Positions 49,715 through 58,152 of a DNA stretch of 64,000 bases are shown in pieces. Position 1 is the first letter of the stretch, and the number at the start of each line of letters is the position of its first letter. The translations under genes were made by a program, and so were the position numbers. Source of the stretch: Geminicoccaceae bacterium. Its GTDB lineage: Bacteria > Pseudomonadota > Alphaproteobacteria > Geminicoccales > Geminicoccaceae. Location: contig JACKIN010000001.1 in assembly GCA_020638495.1 (NCBI GenBank), forward strand, positions 768,752-832,751. Direction: 5' to 3'. The notes beneath the pieces were generated by a model, which was given only the letters and a program-made list of their open reading frames with translations, was not told where the DNA came from and searched no databases.

Positions 49715-51106
49715 TTGGATACGCCATCGACGCTTGAGAACCCGGCCATCGATGGGCTTCGGGCCCTCTTCGGCGAGCGCTGCTCGACCCGGCCCGCCGA
49801 GCGCGAGCAGCACGGTCGCGGCGAATCCTACCATCCCTGCCGGGCGCCCGACGCCGTCTGCTGGCCGGGCTCGACGGACGAGGTGGTCGCCGCGGTGGAG
49901 ATCTGCCGGCGGCACAGGTTTCCCATTGTGCCTTTCGGCGTCGGCACGTCGCTCGAGGGGCATGTGGCCGCACTGGAAGGCGGTGTGGCCCTCGACCTTT
50001 CGCGCATGAACCGCATCCTGATGGTGCGGCCGGAGGACATGGACGTCACGGTCGAGGCCGGCGTGACCCGCAAGCAGCTCGACCAGGAGCTGCGCGACAG
50101 CGGGCTCTTCTTTCCGATCGACCCGGGTGCGGATGCCACGCTAGGCGGCATGGCGGCGACCCGCGCCTCGGGCACCAATGCGGTGCGCTACGGCACGATG
50201 CGCGAGAATGTCCTGGCCCTGACCGTGGTCCTGGCCGACGGCCGCGTCGTCAAGACCGCCAACCGGGCGAGGAAGTCGTCGGCCGGCTACGATCTCACCC
50301 GGCTGTTCGTCGGCTCGGAGGGCACGCTCGGCGTCATCACCGAGGTCACGCTCCGGCTCCACGGGCGACCCGAGGCGGTGGCTTCGGCGGTCTGCTCGTT
50401 CCCGTCCGTCGACCAAGCGGTCGCCACCGCCATGGAGACCGTCCAGGCCGGCATTCCCGTCGCCCGGATGGAGCTCTTGGACGGCAATGTCATGGAGGCG
50501 GTCAACCGCTTCTCGAAGCTCGACTACCCGGCGACGGCGACCCTCTTCCTCGAGTTTCACGGCAGCGCCGCCAGCGTCGAGGAGCAGGCGGCCATGGTCG
50601 GCGAGCTGGCAGCCGGCAATGACGGCTCGGCCTTCCGCTGGGCGCTTCGCCCCGAGGAGCGCAATGCCCTCTGGCAGGCGCGCCACGACCTCCACTACGC
50701 GACGCTGGCGATGCGACCGGGTGCCAAGGTCTGGGGCACCGATGTCTGCGTACCGATCTCGGCGCTCGGCGAATGCATCCGGGAAGCCCGCCGCGCCGCC
50801 GCCGAGGCGCCCTTCTTCGTCACTACGCTGGGTCATGTGGGCGACGGCAATTTCCACATGGGCTATCTGATCGACATGGCCGACCCGGCGGAGCTGCAGG
50901 CGGCCGAACGGCTCAACGAGCGCCTGGTCCGCCATGCCATCAGCCTCGGCGGCACCTGCACCGGCGAGCACGGCGTCGGCTATGGCAAGGCGAAGTTCAT
51001 GACGCTCGAGCATGGCGACGCGGCGGTCTCGCTGATGCGCCAGATCAAGCACATGCTCGACCCGGAGAACCTCTTCAACCCCGGCAAGATCCTGCCGCCG
51101 GCCTAG
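49715..51106 (+). CDS. FAD-linked oxidase of the D-lactate dehydrogenase/GlcD family
   Basis: The protein has about 463 residues. It has an N-terminal FAD (PCMH-type) domain with VPFGVGTSLEGHVAALEGGVALDLSRMN and IDPGADATLGGMAATRASG, and a C-terminal FAD-oxidase domain with GHVGDGNFHMGY and CTGEHGVGYGKAKFM. These motifs are typical of D-lactate/2-hydroxyacid dehydrogenases. TTG 49715 is preferred as start because AAGGAG lies six bases before it and it clears tctA; an ATG at 49664 would overlap tctA and has no such site. It probably oxidises a 2-hydroxyacid brought in by TctABC. Confidence 0.9.
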   Translation: MDTPSTLENPAIDGLRALFGERCSTRPAEREQHGRGESYHPCRAPDAVCWPGSTDEVVAAVEICRRHRFPIVPFGVGTSLEGHVAALEGGVALDLSRMNRILMVRPEDMDVTVEAGVTRKQLDQELRDSGLFFPIDPGADATLGGMAATRASGTNAVRYGTMRENVLALTVVLADGRVVKTANRARKSSAGYDLTRLFVGSEGTLGVITEVTLRLHGRPEAVASAVCSFPSVDQAVATAMETVQAGIPVARMELLDGNVMEAVNRFSKLDYPATATLFLEFHGSAASVEEQAAMVGELAAGNDGSAFRWALRPEERNALWQARHDLHYATLAMRPGAKVWGTDVCVPISALGECIREARRAAAEAPFFVTTLGHVGDGNFHMGYLIDMADPAELQAAERLNERLVRHAISLGGTCTGEHGVGYGKAKFMTLEHGDAAVSLMRQIKHMLDPENLFNPGKILPPA

Positions 51107-51116
51107 GGGCGGGAGG

Positions 51117-51764
51117 TTAGGGAAATGTCCAGGTCAGCGCGAAATCCTGGTCGAGGGCCTGCAGCTCGAACGTCATCGCTTCGGCCGTCGCCCAGTCATG
51201 GCCGTCCGGCAGAACGACCATGACCCTGGCCCGGGCGGCGTGGAGGGCACCACCGAGGGCGGGCTCGAGCGCCACATCGTGTTCCAGGAAAGTGCCGGGC
51301 AGATTGGAGCCCGTGCTGTCCCGAAAGGTGACGATCAGGGCGTCGGAGCGCAAGGCTTCGGGCGTTTCGGCGATCACGAGGAGGTCGAAGACGAGGCCGG
51401 TGGTCGGGTCGAGGTAGAGCTCGGCGAAGCGGCGGTCGGCATCGCCCTCCGCCAGGAAGCGCTCGGCCGCCCAGGCCCGGCTCTCGAGATAGGCCAAGAC
51501 CGGCATGGACGGCGTGGCCGTGACCGCCAGAACCGGCCCGGCACCATAGGCGGTGTCCGCCCGCACCATCTGCTCGGTGCGGAAGAGGGAGCCCCAGCCG
51601 ATCTCACCGGCGAGCTTCTGCAGCCGCTGCGTGAGCTCGAGTGGCACCTCGTCGGACGGCCGGCTGTCGAGCGCGGTCAGGGCCAGCGCCGGGCCGTTGC
51701 CACCGAGGCAAAGCCCGATCGGTATGAGACACCAGAAACGCCATTGCCACTCACTGCCCATCAT
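51117..51764 (-). CDS. Exported protein of unknown function
   Basis: I do not recognise a family. The frame has a signal-like start (MMGSEWQWRFWCLIPIGLCLGG, then GPALALTA) and about 190 residues after it. An alternative start at 51803 adds 13 residues. The mature part is mixed alpha/beta in look, acidic, without Cys pairs, and ends FALTWTFP. Codon use and GC pattern fit the neighbours. It converges with the FAD oxidase (10-base gap) and diverges from the GATase-like gene, so its promoter lies near the operator at 51837. It could be secreted or periplasmic. Confidence 0.6.
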   Translation of the reverse strand: MMGSEWQWRFWCLIPIGLCLGGNGPALALTALDSRPSDEVPLELTQRLQKLAGEIGWGSLFRTEQMVRADTAYGAGPVLAVTATPSMPVLAYLESRAWAAERFLAEGDADRRFAELYLDPTTGLVFDLLVIAETPEALRSDALIVTFRDSTGSNLPGTFLEHDVALEPALGGALHAARARVMVVLPDGHDWATAEAMTFELQALDQDFALTWTFP

Positions 51765-51811
51765 CCGCGGCCTCCTTGCCGCAACTTCCTGCGATAGCTC
51801 CAATTGACGAC

Positions 51812-51841
51812 TTGACGCCCGCTCGCCTGTTTCCTCATTAT
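51812..51841 (+). promoter_or_regulatory. Predicted sigma70-type promoter of the GATase-dctPQM-iclR operon
   Basis: TTGACG (51812-51817) is followed after 18 bases by CATTAT (51836-51841). A second TTGACG lies eight bases upstream. The -10 overlaps the palindrome at 51837-51852. Confidence 0.45.
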
Positions 51842-51852
51842 GGAATCATAAT
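51837..51852. promoter_or_regulatory. Operator: perfect palindrome ATTATG-N4-CATAAT
   Basis: ATTATG (51837-51842) and CATAAT (51847-51852) form a perfect inverted repeat around GAAT. It overlaps the predicted -10 and has 13 of 16 positions in common with the element at 6819-6834 before the other TRAP operon. It is a probable repressor site for IclR (55705) or GntR (2196). Confidence 0.6.
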
Positions 51853-51905
51853 CTGGAAAGCGGAACAAGGAGCCGATCGGTTCCTTCGGGGAGGAACGTC
51901 AGATC

Positions 51906-52658
51906 ATGCCAACAGAGGTGCTGTTCGTCGGCGAATCCTGGACCACGATCGGCTTTCATCTCAAGGGCTTCGGCATCTACACCAGCGGCGAGTACGACGA
52001 GGGTGGCACGCCGCTGATCGAGGCGCTCGAGGCGCATGGCTGCCGGGTGACCTATCTGCGCAACCACGAGGTCGACAAGCGGTTTCCCCGCAGCCGCAGC
52101 GAGCTCGCCCGTTACGATGTCGTGGTGCTGAGCGATGTCGGGGCGGACACCTTCCTGCTCAGGCCGGAGACGCTCAAGCAGTCGAAGATCCTGGGCAACC
52201 CGCTGCAGGACATCGCCGACCACGTGGCCGAGGGTGCCGGATTCCTGATGGTCGGCGGCTATCTCTCGTTCTCCGGCTTCGGCGGCAATGCCTGCTATCC
52301 GAACACGGTGATCGCCGACATCCTGCCGGTGGAGATGCTGCGTGGCGACGACCGGATCGAGCGGCCCGAAGGACTGTCGCCGGTGCGCCTCGTCGACCAC
52401 GATGCGCTGGCCGGTGTGCCAGAGCCATGGCCGCCCTTCCTCGGCTATCAGCGACTCGTCGCCCGGCCGGGTTCCGAGGTGCTGCTCGGTGCCGGCGACG
52501 ATCCGTTCCTCACGCTCGGCCGCCACGGCAAGGGGCGGGTCGCCGCCTTCGCCTCGGACTGCTCGCCACACTGGGGCACGCCGGAGTTCGTCGGCTGGGC
52601 GCATTACGGCCGTTTCTGGGGTCAGCTCACAGCCTGGCTCGCTGCCGGACGAGGCTGA
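51906..52658 (+). CDS. Class I glutamine-amidotransferase-like protein
   Basis: This 250-residue cytoplasmic protein has a flavodoxin-like fold of the GATase1-like family (the PF07090 type, related to ThuA). It begins EVLFVGESWTTIGFHLKGFG and contains DVVVLSDVGADTF and GAGFLMVGGYLSFSGFGGNACYPNT. The GGY region lacks the Cys nucleophile elbow of true glutaminases, so it may bind a ligand or act in another way. It is the first gene of the operon with dctPQM, iclR, a gamma-glutamyltransferase-like gene and a Dabb gene. The function is not known. Confidence 0.82.
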   Translation: MPTEVLFVGESWTTIGFHLKGFGIYTSGEYDEGGTPLIEALEAHGCRVTYLRNHEVDKRFPRSRSELARYDVVVLSDVGADTFLLRPETLKQSKILGNPLQDIADHVAEGAGFLMVGGYLSFSGFGGNACYPNTVIADILPVEMLRGDDRIERPEGLSPVRLVDHDALAGVPEPWPPFLGYQRLVARPGSEVLLGAGDDPFLTLGRHGKGRVAAFASDCSPHWGTPEFVGWAHYGRFWGQLTAWLAAGRG

Positions 52659-52713
52659 ACGCCGCCCACCGTCATCCACGTTCACAGCAAGAAACGAAAG
52701 GGAGACCAGACCC

Positions 52714-53778
52714 ATGACCAGCCTTCGCCGCCTGCTCACCGCCACGGCCGCCCTGGCCCTTGCCGCGATCGCGTCGCCGACCGTCGAGGCGCAGGAGTTC
52801 ACGCTGCGCATCACCAATCCGGACGCGCCCTACGTCCAGATCGACGACATGAAGTACCCGTATTACGTGTTCGGGATGATGAGCGCCTTCGGCGAGACCG
52901 TCGAGGCGCTGTCGAAGGGTCGGATCAAGGCCGAGATCTACCACAGCGGCACGCTCGGCGACCTGCGCGAGAACATGGAAAGCGTGCGCATGGGCGTGCT
53001 GGAGGCGACCACGCCCTCGGAAGGCCCGGTCTCGATCTTCTATCCCGAGATCCAGGTCATCACGATCCCCTACGTCTTTCAGAACGCCGCTGTCGCGTGG
53101 GAGGTGATGGACGGGCCGTTCGGCCAGAAGCTCTTCGACGGCATGATCGAGCAGGGCTTTCGCGCCGTGGCGATCGGTGAGAATGGCGGGTTCCGCATCT
53201 GGGGCAACAATGCCCGCAAGATCGAGACGCCGGATGACATGGCCGGGCTGAAGATCCGGACCATGGAGATCCCGGCGCATCAGGAGATGGTCAAGGCGCT
53301 CGGCGCCTCGCCCACCGCGGTGCCCTGGATGGAGGTCTACTCGGCCCTGCAGACCGGCGTCGTCGACGGCGCCGAGCTGCCGACCGTGGGCTCGCTGCAG
53401 CAGAACCTGCACGAGGTGCTCGAGTTCATCACGGTGGACAGCCACGTCTACAGCCTGTCCTTCATCATCGTCAGCGAGAAGTGGTTCCAGAGCCTGCCGC
53501 CGGACCTGCAGGAGGCCGTGCTGCTGGCCGGCCGGATCGCCACGGTGACCAGCCGCGGCCTCGTCCAGGTGACCGTCAATGACGCGCTTCGCTACTTCTC
53601 CGAGAACGGCATCGAGGTGACCTACCTCTCGGGCGAGGCGCAGGCGGCGTTCCGCGAGAAGGCGCAGCCCGGCGTCATCAAGTGGATGGAGGAGACGCTC
53701 TCGCCCGAGATCGTCGCCGAGTTCATGGACTCGGTGCGCGCCGCCGAGGCGAAGCTGGGCATGACCCCCAGCCTCTGA
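52714..53778 (+). CDS. dctP: TRAP transporter periplasmic substrate-binding protein DctP (second system)
   Basis: This 354-residue receptor has a signal peptide (MTSLRRLLTATAALALAAI, ending VEAQ-E). Core regions are IYHSGTLGDLRENMESVRMG, NGGFRIWGNNARKIETPDDMAGLKIRTM and the ligand-contacting PTAVPWMEVYSALQTGVVDGAE. The Arg in KIRTM normally binds the carboxylate of the solute. The start is ATG 52714; an earlier open frame lies out of register inside the GATase-like gene. A strong hairpin follows the stop. Confidence 0.93.
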   Translation: MTSLRRLLTATAALALAAIASPTVEAQEFTLRITNPDAPYVQIDDMKYPYYVFGMMSAFGETVEALSKGRIKAEIYHSGTLGDLRENMESVRMGVLEATTPSEGPVSIFYPEIQVITIPYVFQNAAVAWEVMDGPFGQKLFDGMIEQGFRAVAIGENGGFRIWGNNARKIETPDDMAGLKIRTMEIPAHQEMVKALGASPTAVPWMEVYSALQTGVVDGAELPTVGSLQQNLHEVLEFITVDSHVYSLSFIIVSEKWFQSLPPDLQEAVLLAGRIATVTSRGLVQVTVNDALRYFSENGIEVTYLSGEAQAAFREKAQPGVIKWMEETLSPEIVAEFMDSVRAAEAKLGMTPSL

Positions 53779-53798
53779 GACCACGGGCCTCCAGGCTC

Positions 53799-53828
53799 AC
53801 GACCCGGGAGTTGTGGCTCCCGGGTCGT
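53799..53828 (+). terminator. Hairpin between dctP and dctQ of the second TRAP system
   Basis: ACGACCCGGGAG (53799-53810) and CTCCCGGGTCGT (53817-53828) form a perfect 12-bp stem with a 6-base loop, 20 bases after the dctP stop. The following bases are C-rich (CCCTTTCCCC), not a T-run. It probably reduces read-through or protects the dctP transcript. Confidence 0.65.
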
Positions 53829-53854
53829 CCCTTTCCCCGCACCGGGTGGCGTCG

Positions 53855-54409
53855 ATGCTCAAGCGGTTCTGTGACCGGCTGGCCTGGATCACCGCGGTCC
53901 TGAGCGTCGTCTGCCTGCTGGTGATGACGGTCTCGATCCTCGTCAACGTCTACTTCCGCTACGTGCTCAATGCACCCCTCGCCTGGCCGCCCGAGCTGGC
54001 ACGCTTCATGATGGTGGCGGTGACCCTGCTGGCCAGCAGCCTCGCCATGCGCAGTGGTGCTCATGTCGGCGTCTCGATTCTGGTGCTGCGCCTGCCGATC
54101 CGCGCCCAGGCCTGGCTCTTTTCGCTCAACAGCGCCCTGATCCTGGGTTTCCTGCTGATCCTTCTCTGGTATGGCTGGCAGCTCGCCTTCCTCGAGGGGC
54201 CGCGGCAGATGGCGCCCTCGCTCGGCGTCTCGATGATGTTCGCCTTCATCCCGCTGCCGCTCGGCGCCGTCTTGATGATCGTCCATCTGGCCGAGATCAC
54301 GGTCGAGGCCTGGCGGCGCGCCCGGATCGGTGAGTCGCCGTTCGAGGCCGTCTATCACGACGAGGCGGAGGCGGTGGCCCTCGCGGCAGAGCGGACGCAG
54401 GAGGGCTGA
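53855..54409 (+). CDS. dctQ: TRAP transporter small permease DctQ (second system)
   Basis: This 184-residue membrane protein has four hydrophobic helices. Typical features are VNVYFRYVLNAPLAWPPELARFMMVAVTLLASS (about 26-58) and AHVGVSILVLRLP. GTG 53813 is an in-frame longer start, but it lies in the stem-loop region; ATG 53855 (MLKRFCDRLAW) is more likely. It ends 4 bases before dctM. Confidence 0.9.
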   Translation: MLKRFCDRLAWITAVLSVVCLLVMTVSILVNVYFRYVLNAPLAWPPELARFMMVAVTLLASSLAMRSGAHVGVSILVLRLPIRAQAWLFSLNSALILGFLLILLWYGWQLAFLEGPRQMAPSLGVSMMFAFIPLPLGAVLMIVHLAEITVEAWRRARIGESPFEAVYHDEAEAVALAAERTQEG

Positions 54410-54412
54410 GCC

Positions 54413-55708
54413 GTGGACCCGATGGTCGTCGCCTTCATCGCCTTCTTCGTCTTCCTCCTGATGGGCATCCCCATCACCTTCGTCCTCGGCCTGACGGCCG
54501 TCCTCGCTTTCATCCTGAAGCAGGACCTCGTCTTCCTGACGCTCGTGCCACAGCGCATGTTCGCCGGGCTCAACCTCTTCACCATCATGGCGATCCCGTT
54601 CTTCCTGCTCGCCGCCGAGCTGATGACGCTGGCGCGGATCACCGACGACCTCGTGCGCTTCGCCGACGCCCTTGTCGGCCGGCTCAAGGGCGGCCTCGCC
54701 CATGTCAACGTGGTGGCGAGCGCCTTCTTCGCCGGCATCTCGGGCTCCGCCATCTCGGATGTGGCCGGGCTCGGCTCGATCGAGATCAAGGCGATGACCA
54801 GGGCGGGCTACCCCAAGCCCTTCGCGGCGGCGCTCACCGTCGCCTCGTCGCTGATCGGGCCGATCATTCCGCCCAGCATCATCATGGTGCTCTACGGCTC
54901 GATCATGCAGGTCTCGATCGCCGCCATGTTCCTCGGCGGCATCCTGCCCGGGCTGCTCATGGTGGCGATGCTGATGGCCATGATCATGTGGATGGCGGAC
55001 CGGCAGGGCTTCCCCAGACGGCTCGAGAAGCTGCCGCCGGGGGAGATCTGGCAGGCGACGAAGAGCGCCATCCTCGCTTTGCTGATGCCGGCGATCATCC
55101 TGGGCGGCATCCTCTCCGGCGCCTTCACCGCCACCGAGGCGGCGGCGGTCGCCGTGGCCTATGCGCTGCTCATCGGGCTCGTGGTCAAGCGCACCCTGCC
55201 GCTCCGCGACGTGCCGCCGATGCTGGTCCGCGTCTCGATCCTCACCTCGGTCGTCTTCATGGTGCTGGCCACGGCCAACATCCTCGCCTGGATCATCGGC
55301 CTCGAGCGCATTCCGGACGCCATCGCGAGCGGGCTCACCAGCATCACCGAGAACCCCTATCTCCTGTTCCTGCTGGTCAATCTCGTGCTGATCGTCGTCG
55401 GCATGTTCATGGATATCGGCGCTGCGGTCATCGTGCTCGCACCGATCCTCGGGCCCACCATGATCGATGCCGGCATCCATCCCGTGCATTTCGGCATCGT
55501 CATGTCGATCAACCTGCTGGTGGGGCTCACCACGCCGCCGGTTGGCCCCTGCCTCTTCGTCGCCGCCGGCATCACCGGGCTCAGGATGGAGCAGCTCTCG
55601 GTGGCGATGCTGCCGTTCTACGGGCTGCAGGTGGTGTTTCTCCTGGCGATCACGTATTTCCCTTTCCTGACCCTCTTCCTGCCCCGCTATTTCGGGTACA
55701 TCGCGTGA
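54413..55708 (+). CDS. dctM: TRAP transporter large permease DctM (second system)
   Basis: This 431-residue permease has about 12 helices. Motifs are ASAFFAGISGSAISDVAGLGSIEI near 102 and SLIGPIIPPSIIMVLYG near 145, with TTPPVGPCLFVAAGI near 372. It starts at GTG 54413. Its stop overlaps the iclR start as GTGA. It works with the DctP and DctQ encoded just upstream. Confidence 0.93.
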   Translation: MDPMVVAFIAFFVFLLMGIPITFVLGLTAVLAFILKQDLVFLTLVPQRMFAGLNLFTIMAIPFFLLAAELMTLARITDDLVRFADALVGRLKGGLAHVNVVASAFFAGISGSAISDVAGLGSIEIKAMTRAGYPKPFAAALTVASSLIGPIIPPSIIMVLYGSIMQVSIAAMFLGGILPGLLMVAMLMAMIMWMADRQGFPRRLEKLPPGEIWQATKSAILALLMPAIILGGILSGAFTATEAAAVAVAYALLIGLVVKRTLPLRDVPPMLVRVSILTSVVFMVLATANILAWIIGLERIPDAIASGLTSITENPYLLFLLVNLVLIVVGMFMDIGAAVIVLAPILGPTMIDAGIHPVHFGIVMSINLLVGLTTPPVGPCLFVAAGITGLRMEQLSVAMLPFYGLQVVFLLAITYFPFLTLFLPRYFGYIA

Positions 55709-56481
55709 CCGTCGAGACCCCGGCGCAGATCAAGTCGCTCGGCAAGGTGCTGCAGGTCCTCGAGTGCTTCTCGCGATCCGAGCGCGGCCTCGGCCTCGCC
55801 GAGATCGCCGGCCGCACGCGCCTGCCCAAGGCCACGACCCACCGCCTGCTCGCCTCGCTCAAGTCGATCGGCTTCATCGAGCAGGATCACGGCGGCGACC
55901 AGTATCGGCTCGGCATGAAGCTTTTCGAGCTGGGCTCCGTCGTGCTCGCCAACATGGAGCTGCCGCGCGAGGCGCAGCCCTTCGTCGACCGCCTCGCGGC
56001 GATGTCCGGGGCCGCCGTCCATCTCTGCGTCTTCGACGGCGCCCAGGCCGTCTTCATCGACCGGCGCCGCGCCGACAACGCGACCCGCAACACGCTCACC
56101 TTGCTCGAGGGGGCTCCCGTGCACTGCACCGCGGTCGGCAAGGCCATGCTGGCGTTCCAGCCGGCGCGCGTCGTCGAGCGGGTGATCGCGGCCGGGCTCA
56201 CGGGCTTCACGGCAACCACGCTGACCACGGCCGAGCGGCTGCGTGAGGAGCTGGCCCTGATCCGCGAGCGCGGTTGGGCCATCGACGACGAGGAGCACGA
56301 GCCCGGCACGCGCTGCATCGCCGCCCCCATCCGCAACGGTGCCGGCCAGGTGATCGCGGCGATCTCGGCGTCCAGCACGCCCGAAATCATCTCGCCCGAC
56401 AAGGACGAGGCGCATGCGCGGCTGGTCATGGGCATCGCCGGCGAGCTGTCGCGGCGGCTCGGCCATGTGCCGGCTGGCTGA
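55705..56481 (+). CDS. IclR-family transcriptional regulator
   Basis: This 258-residue regulator has an N-terminal winged helix-turn-helix (GLAEIAGRTRLPKATTHRLLASLKSIGFIEQD at about 27-58) and a C-terminal GAF-like effector domain (about 75-250) with VHCTAVGKAMLAF and GWAIDDEEHEPGTRCIAAPI. The start GTG 55705 overlaps the dctM stop by four bases. Location in the operon suggests it senses the imported compound or a breakdown product. It may act at 51837-51852 and/or 45734-45759. Confidence 0.92.
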   Translation: MTVETPAQIKSLGKVLQVLECFSRSERGLGLAEIAGRTRLPKATTHRLLASLKSIGFIEQDHGGDQYRLGMKLFELGSVVLANMELPREAQPFVDRLAAMSGAAVHLCVFDGAQAVFIDRRRADNATRNTLTLLEGAPVHCTAVGKAMLAFQPARVVERVIAAGLTGFTATTLTTAERLREELALIRERGWAIDDEEHEPGTRCIAAPIRNGAGQVIAAISASSTPEIISPDKDEAHARLVMGIAGELSRRLGHVPAG

Positions 56482-56545
56482 CTGGGTATTCGAGGTGACC
56501 CGGGCCGGCACTTGCTGCTAGACGGGCGAGAAGGAGACAGAAGCC

Positions 56546-58132
56546 ATGCGCGATTTTCAGCTTCCCGGGCGTTCCGCTGCCTATGCCTCGACGGCGATGG
56601 CGGCGACCTCGCACCCGCTGGCGACGCTCACCGCCCTCGACATGCTGAAGGCCGGCGGCCTTGCTGCCGACGCTGCCGTCGCGGCCTGTGCCGTGCAGTG
56701 CGTCGTCGAGCCGCAATCGACCGGCATCGGCGGCGATTGCTGGGCGCTCTATTCGCCCAAAGAGGGTGGCGTGACGTCGCTCAACTCGTCGGGCTGGACG
56801 CCTTCGGCGATCTCGGCCGAAGGGCTGCGCGGCGAGGGGCTTGAAGCCATGCCGGATGGCGGCGTGGCGAGCGTCACCGTGCCGGGTGCGGTGCGCGGCT
56901 GGCAGGCGCTGCTGGACCGGCACGGCTCGATGGGGCTGGACGAGCTGCTGCGGCCGGCCATCGGCTATGCCAGAAACGGCTTTCCCGTGACACCCCGGGT
57001 CGCCTTCGACTGGGCCAGGGCAACCTGGCGGCTGGAGCGGAGTGCGGCCGGTCGCGACTTCTATCTGCCGGGCGGGGCGGCGCCGGTGGCCGGCGACACG
57101 ATGCGGCTGGAGCAGCTCGGCGCCACGCTCGAGACGATCGCCCGGCGCGGTGCCGATGCCTTCTACGAAGGACCGCTGGCGGCGGCCATGACGGCCAGCC
57201 TGAAGAGCTTCGGCGGGCTGCATGGCGAGGCCGATTTCGCCGAGTTCCGGCCGGAATGGACCGAGCCCATCAGCGCCACCTACCGGGGCCATACGGTCTA
57301 CCAGTGCCCGCCCAACGGCCAGGGCGTGATCGCGCTCCTGCTCCTGCAGATCCTGGAGCAGCTCGAGCTCGAAGGGCTCGACCCGAACGGGGCGGAGCGG
57401 CTGCATCTCGAGGCCGAGGCGACCCGCCTCGCCTTTCGCGACCGGGATGCCGTGCTCGCCGACCCGCGCCAGGCGGATGTCCCGACCGACCGGCTGCTCG
57501 ACAAGGCCTATGCCGCCGCGCTCGCCGCCCGGATCGACGCCAGCGCCGCCATGCCGGCGTTGCCGCCGCCGTTGTTGCCGGAGCACAAGGACACGATCTA
57601 CCTCACGGTGGTCGACCGGGACGGCAATGCCTGCTCCTTCATCAACTCGCTCTACGACAGCTTCGGCTCGGGCCTGGTCTGCCCGGCGACCGGCGTTATC
57701 TTCCACAACCGGGGTCGCGCCTTCAGCTTGGCGGCGGGTCATCTGAACGAGATCGCGCCCAGGAAGCGGCCGATGCACACCATCATTCCGGGCCTCGCCT
57801 TCAAGGAAGGTGCCATCTGGACGACGTTCGGGGTGATGGGCGGCGACTACCAGCCAGTCGGCCATGCGCACCTGCTGACCAACCTCATCGACTTCGGCAT
57901 GGACCCGCAGGAAGCGATCGATGCGCCACGGGCCATGGCCTATCCGGGGCCGCTGCAGGTCGAGCGCGGTGTGCCGGCCGCAACGGTGCGGCGGCTCGCG
58001 GAGCTGGGCCATGCGCCGGTCGAGGCGGCCTCGCCGCTCGGCGGCGGGCAGGCGATCATGGTGGATCGGGCCCGGGGTGTGCTGGTCGGCGGCTCGGACC
58101 CGCGCAAGGACGGGCTGGCGCTCGGCTACTGA
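56546..58132 (+). CDS. Gamma-glutamyltransferase-like Ntn hydrolase, no signal peptide
   Basis: This 528-residue protein has the gamma-glutamyltranspeptidase fold. Typical sites are VVEPQSTGIGGDCWALY near 55-69, VPGAVRGW near 112 and PPNGQGV near 255. The autoprocessing Thr is most likely Thr350 in KDTIYLTVVDRDGNACSF. The usual next residues (Thr-His-Tyr/Phe-Ser) are replaced by Ile-Tyr-Leu-Thr, so the donor-site environment differs from classical GGT. There is no secretion signal, unlike periplasmic GGT, so it acts in the cytoplasm. It follows iclR by 64 bases (AAGGAG before the ATG). Possibly it hydrolyses gamma-glutamyl or other amide bonds of an imported compound; the real substrate is unknown. 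Confidence 0.87.
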   Translation: MRDFQLPGRSAAYASTAMAATSHPLATLTALDMLKAGGLAADAAVAACAVQCVVEPQSTGIGGDCWALYSPKEGGVTSLNSSGWTPSAISAEGLRGEGLEAMPDGGVASVTVPGAVRGWQALLDRHGSMGLDELLRPAIGYARNGFPVTPRVAFDWARATWRLERSAAGRDFYLPGGAAPVAGDTMRLEQLGATLETIARRGADAFYEGPLAAAMTASLKSFGGLHGEADFAEFRPEWTEPISATYRGHTVYQCPPNGQGVIALLLLQILEQLELEGLDPNGAERLHLEAEATRLAFRDRDAVLADPRQADVPTDRLLDKAYAAALAARIDASAAMPALPPPLLPEHKDTIYLTVVDRDGNACSFINSLYDSFGSGLVCPATGVIFHNRGRAFSLAAGHLNEIAPRKRPMHTIIPGLAFKEGAIWTTFGVMGGDYQPVGHAHLLTNLIDFGMDPQEAIDAPRAMAYPGPLQVERGVPAATVRRLAELGHAPVEAASPLGGGQAIMVDRARGVLVGGSDPRKDGLALGY

Positions 58133-58152
58133 GGACCCAGAGGAACGCGCCG

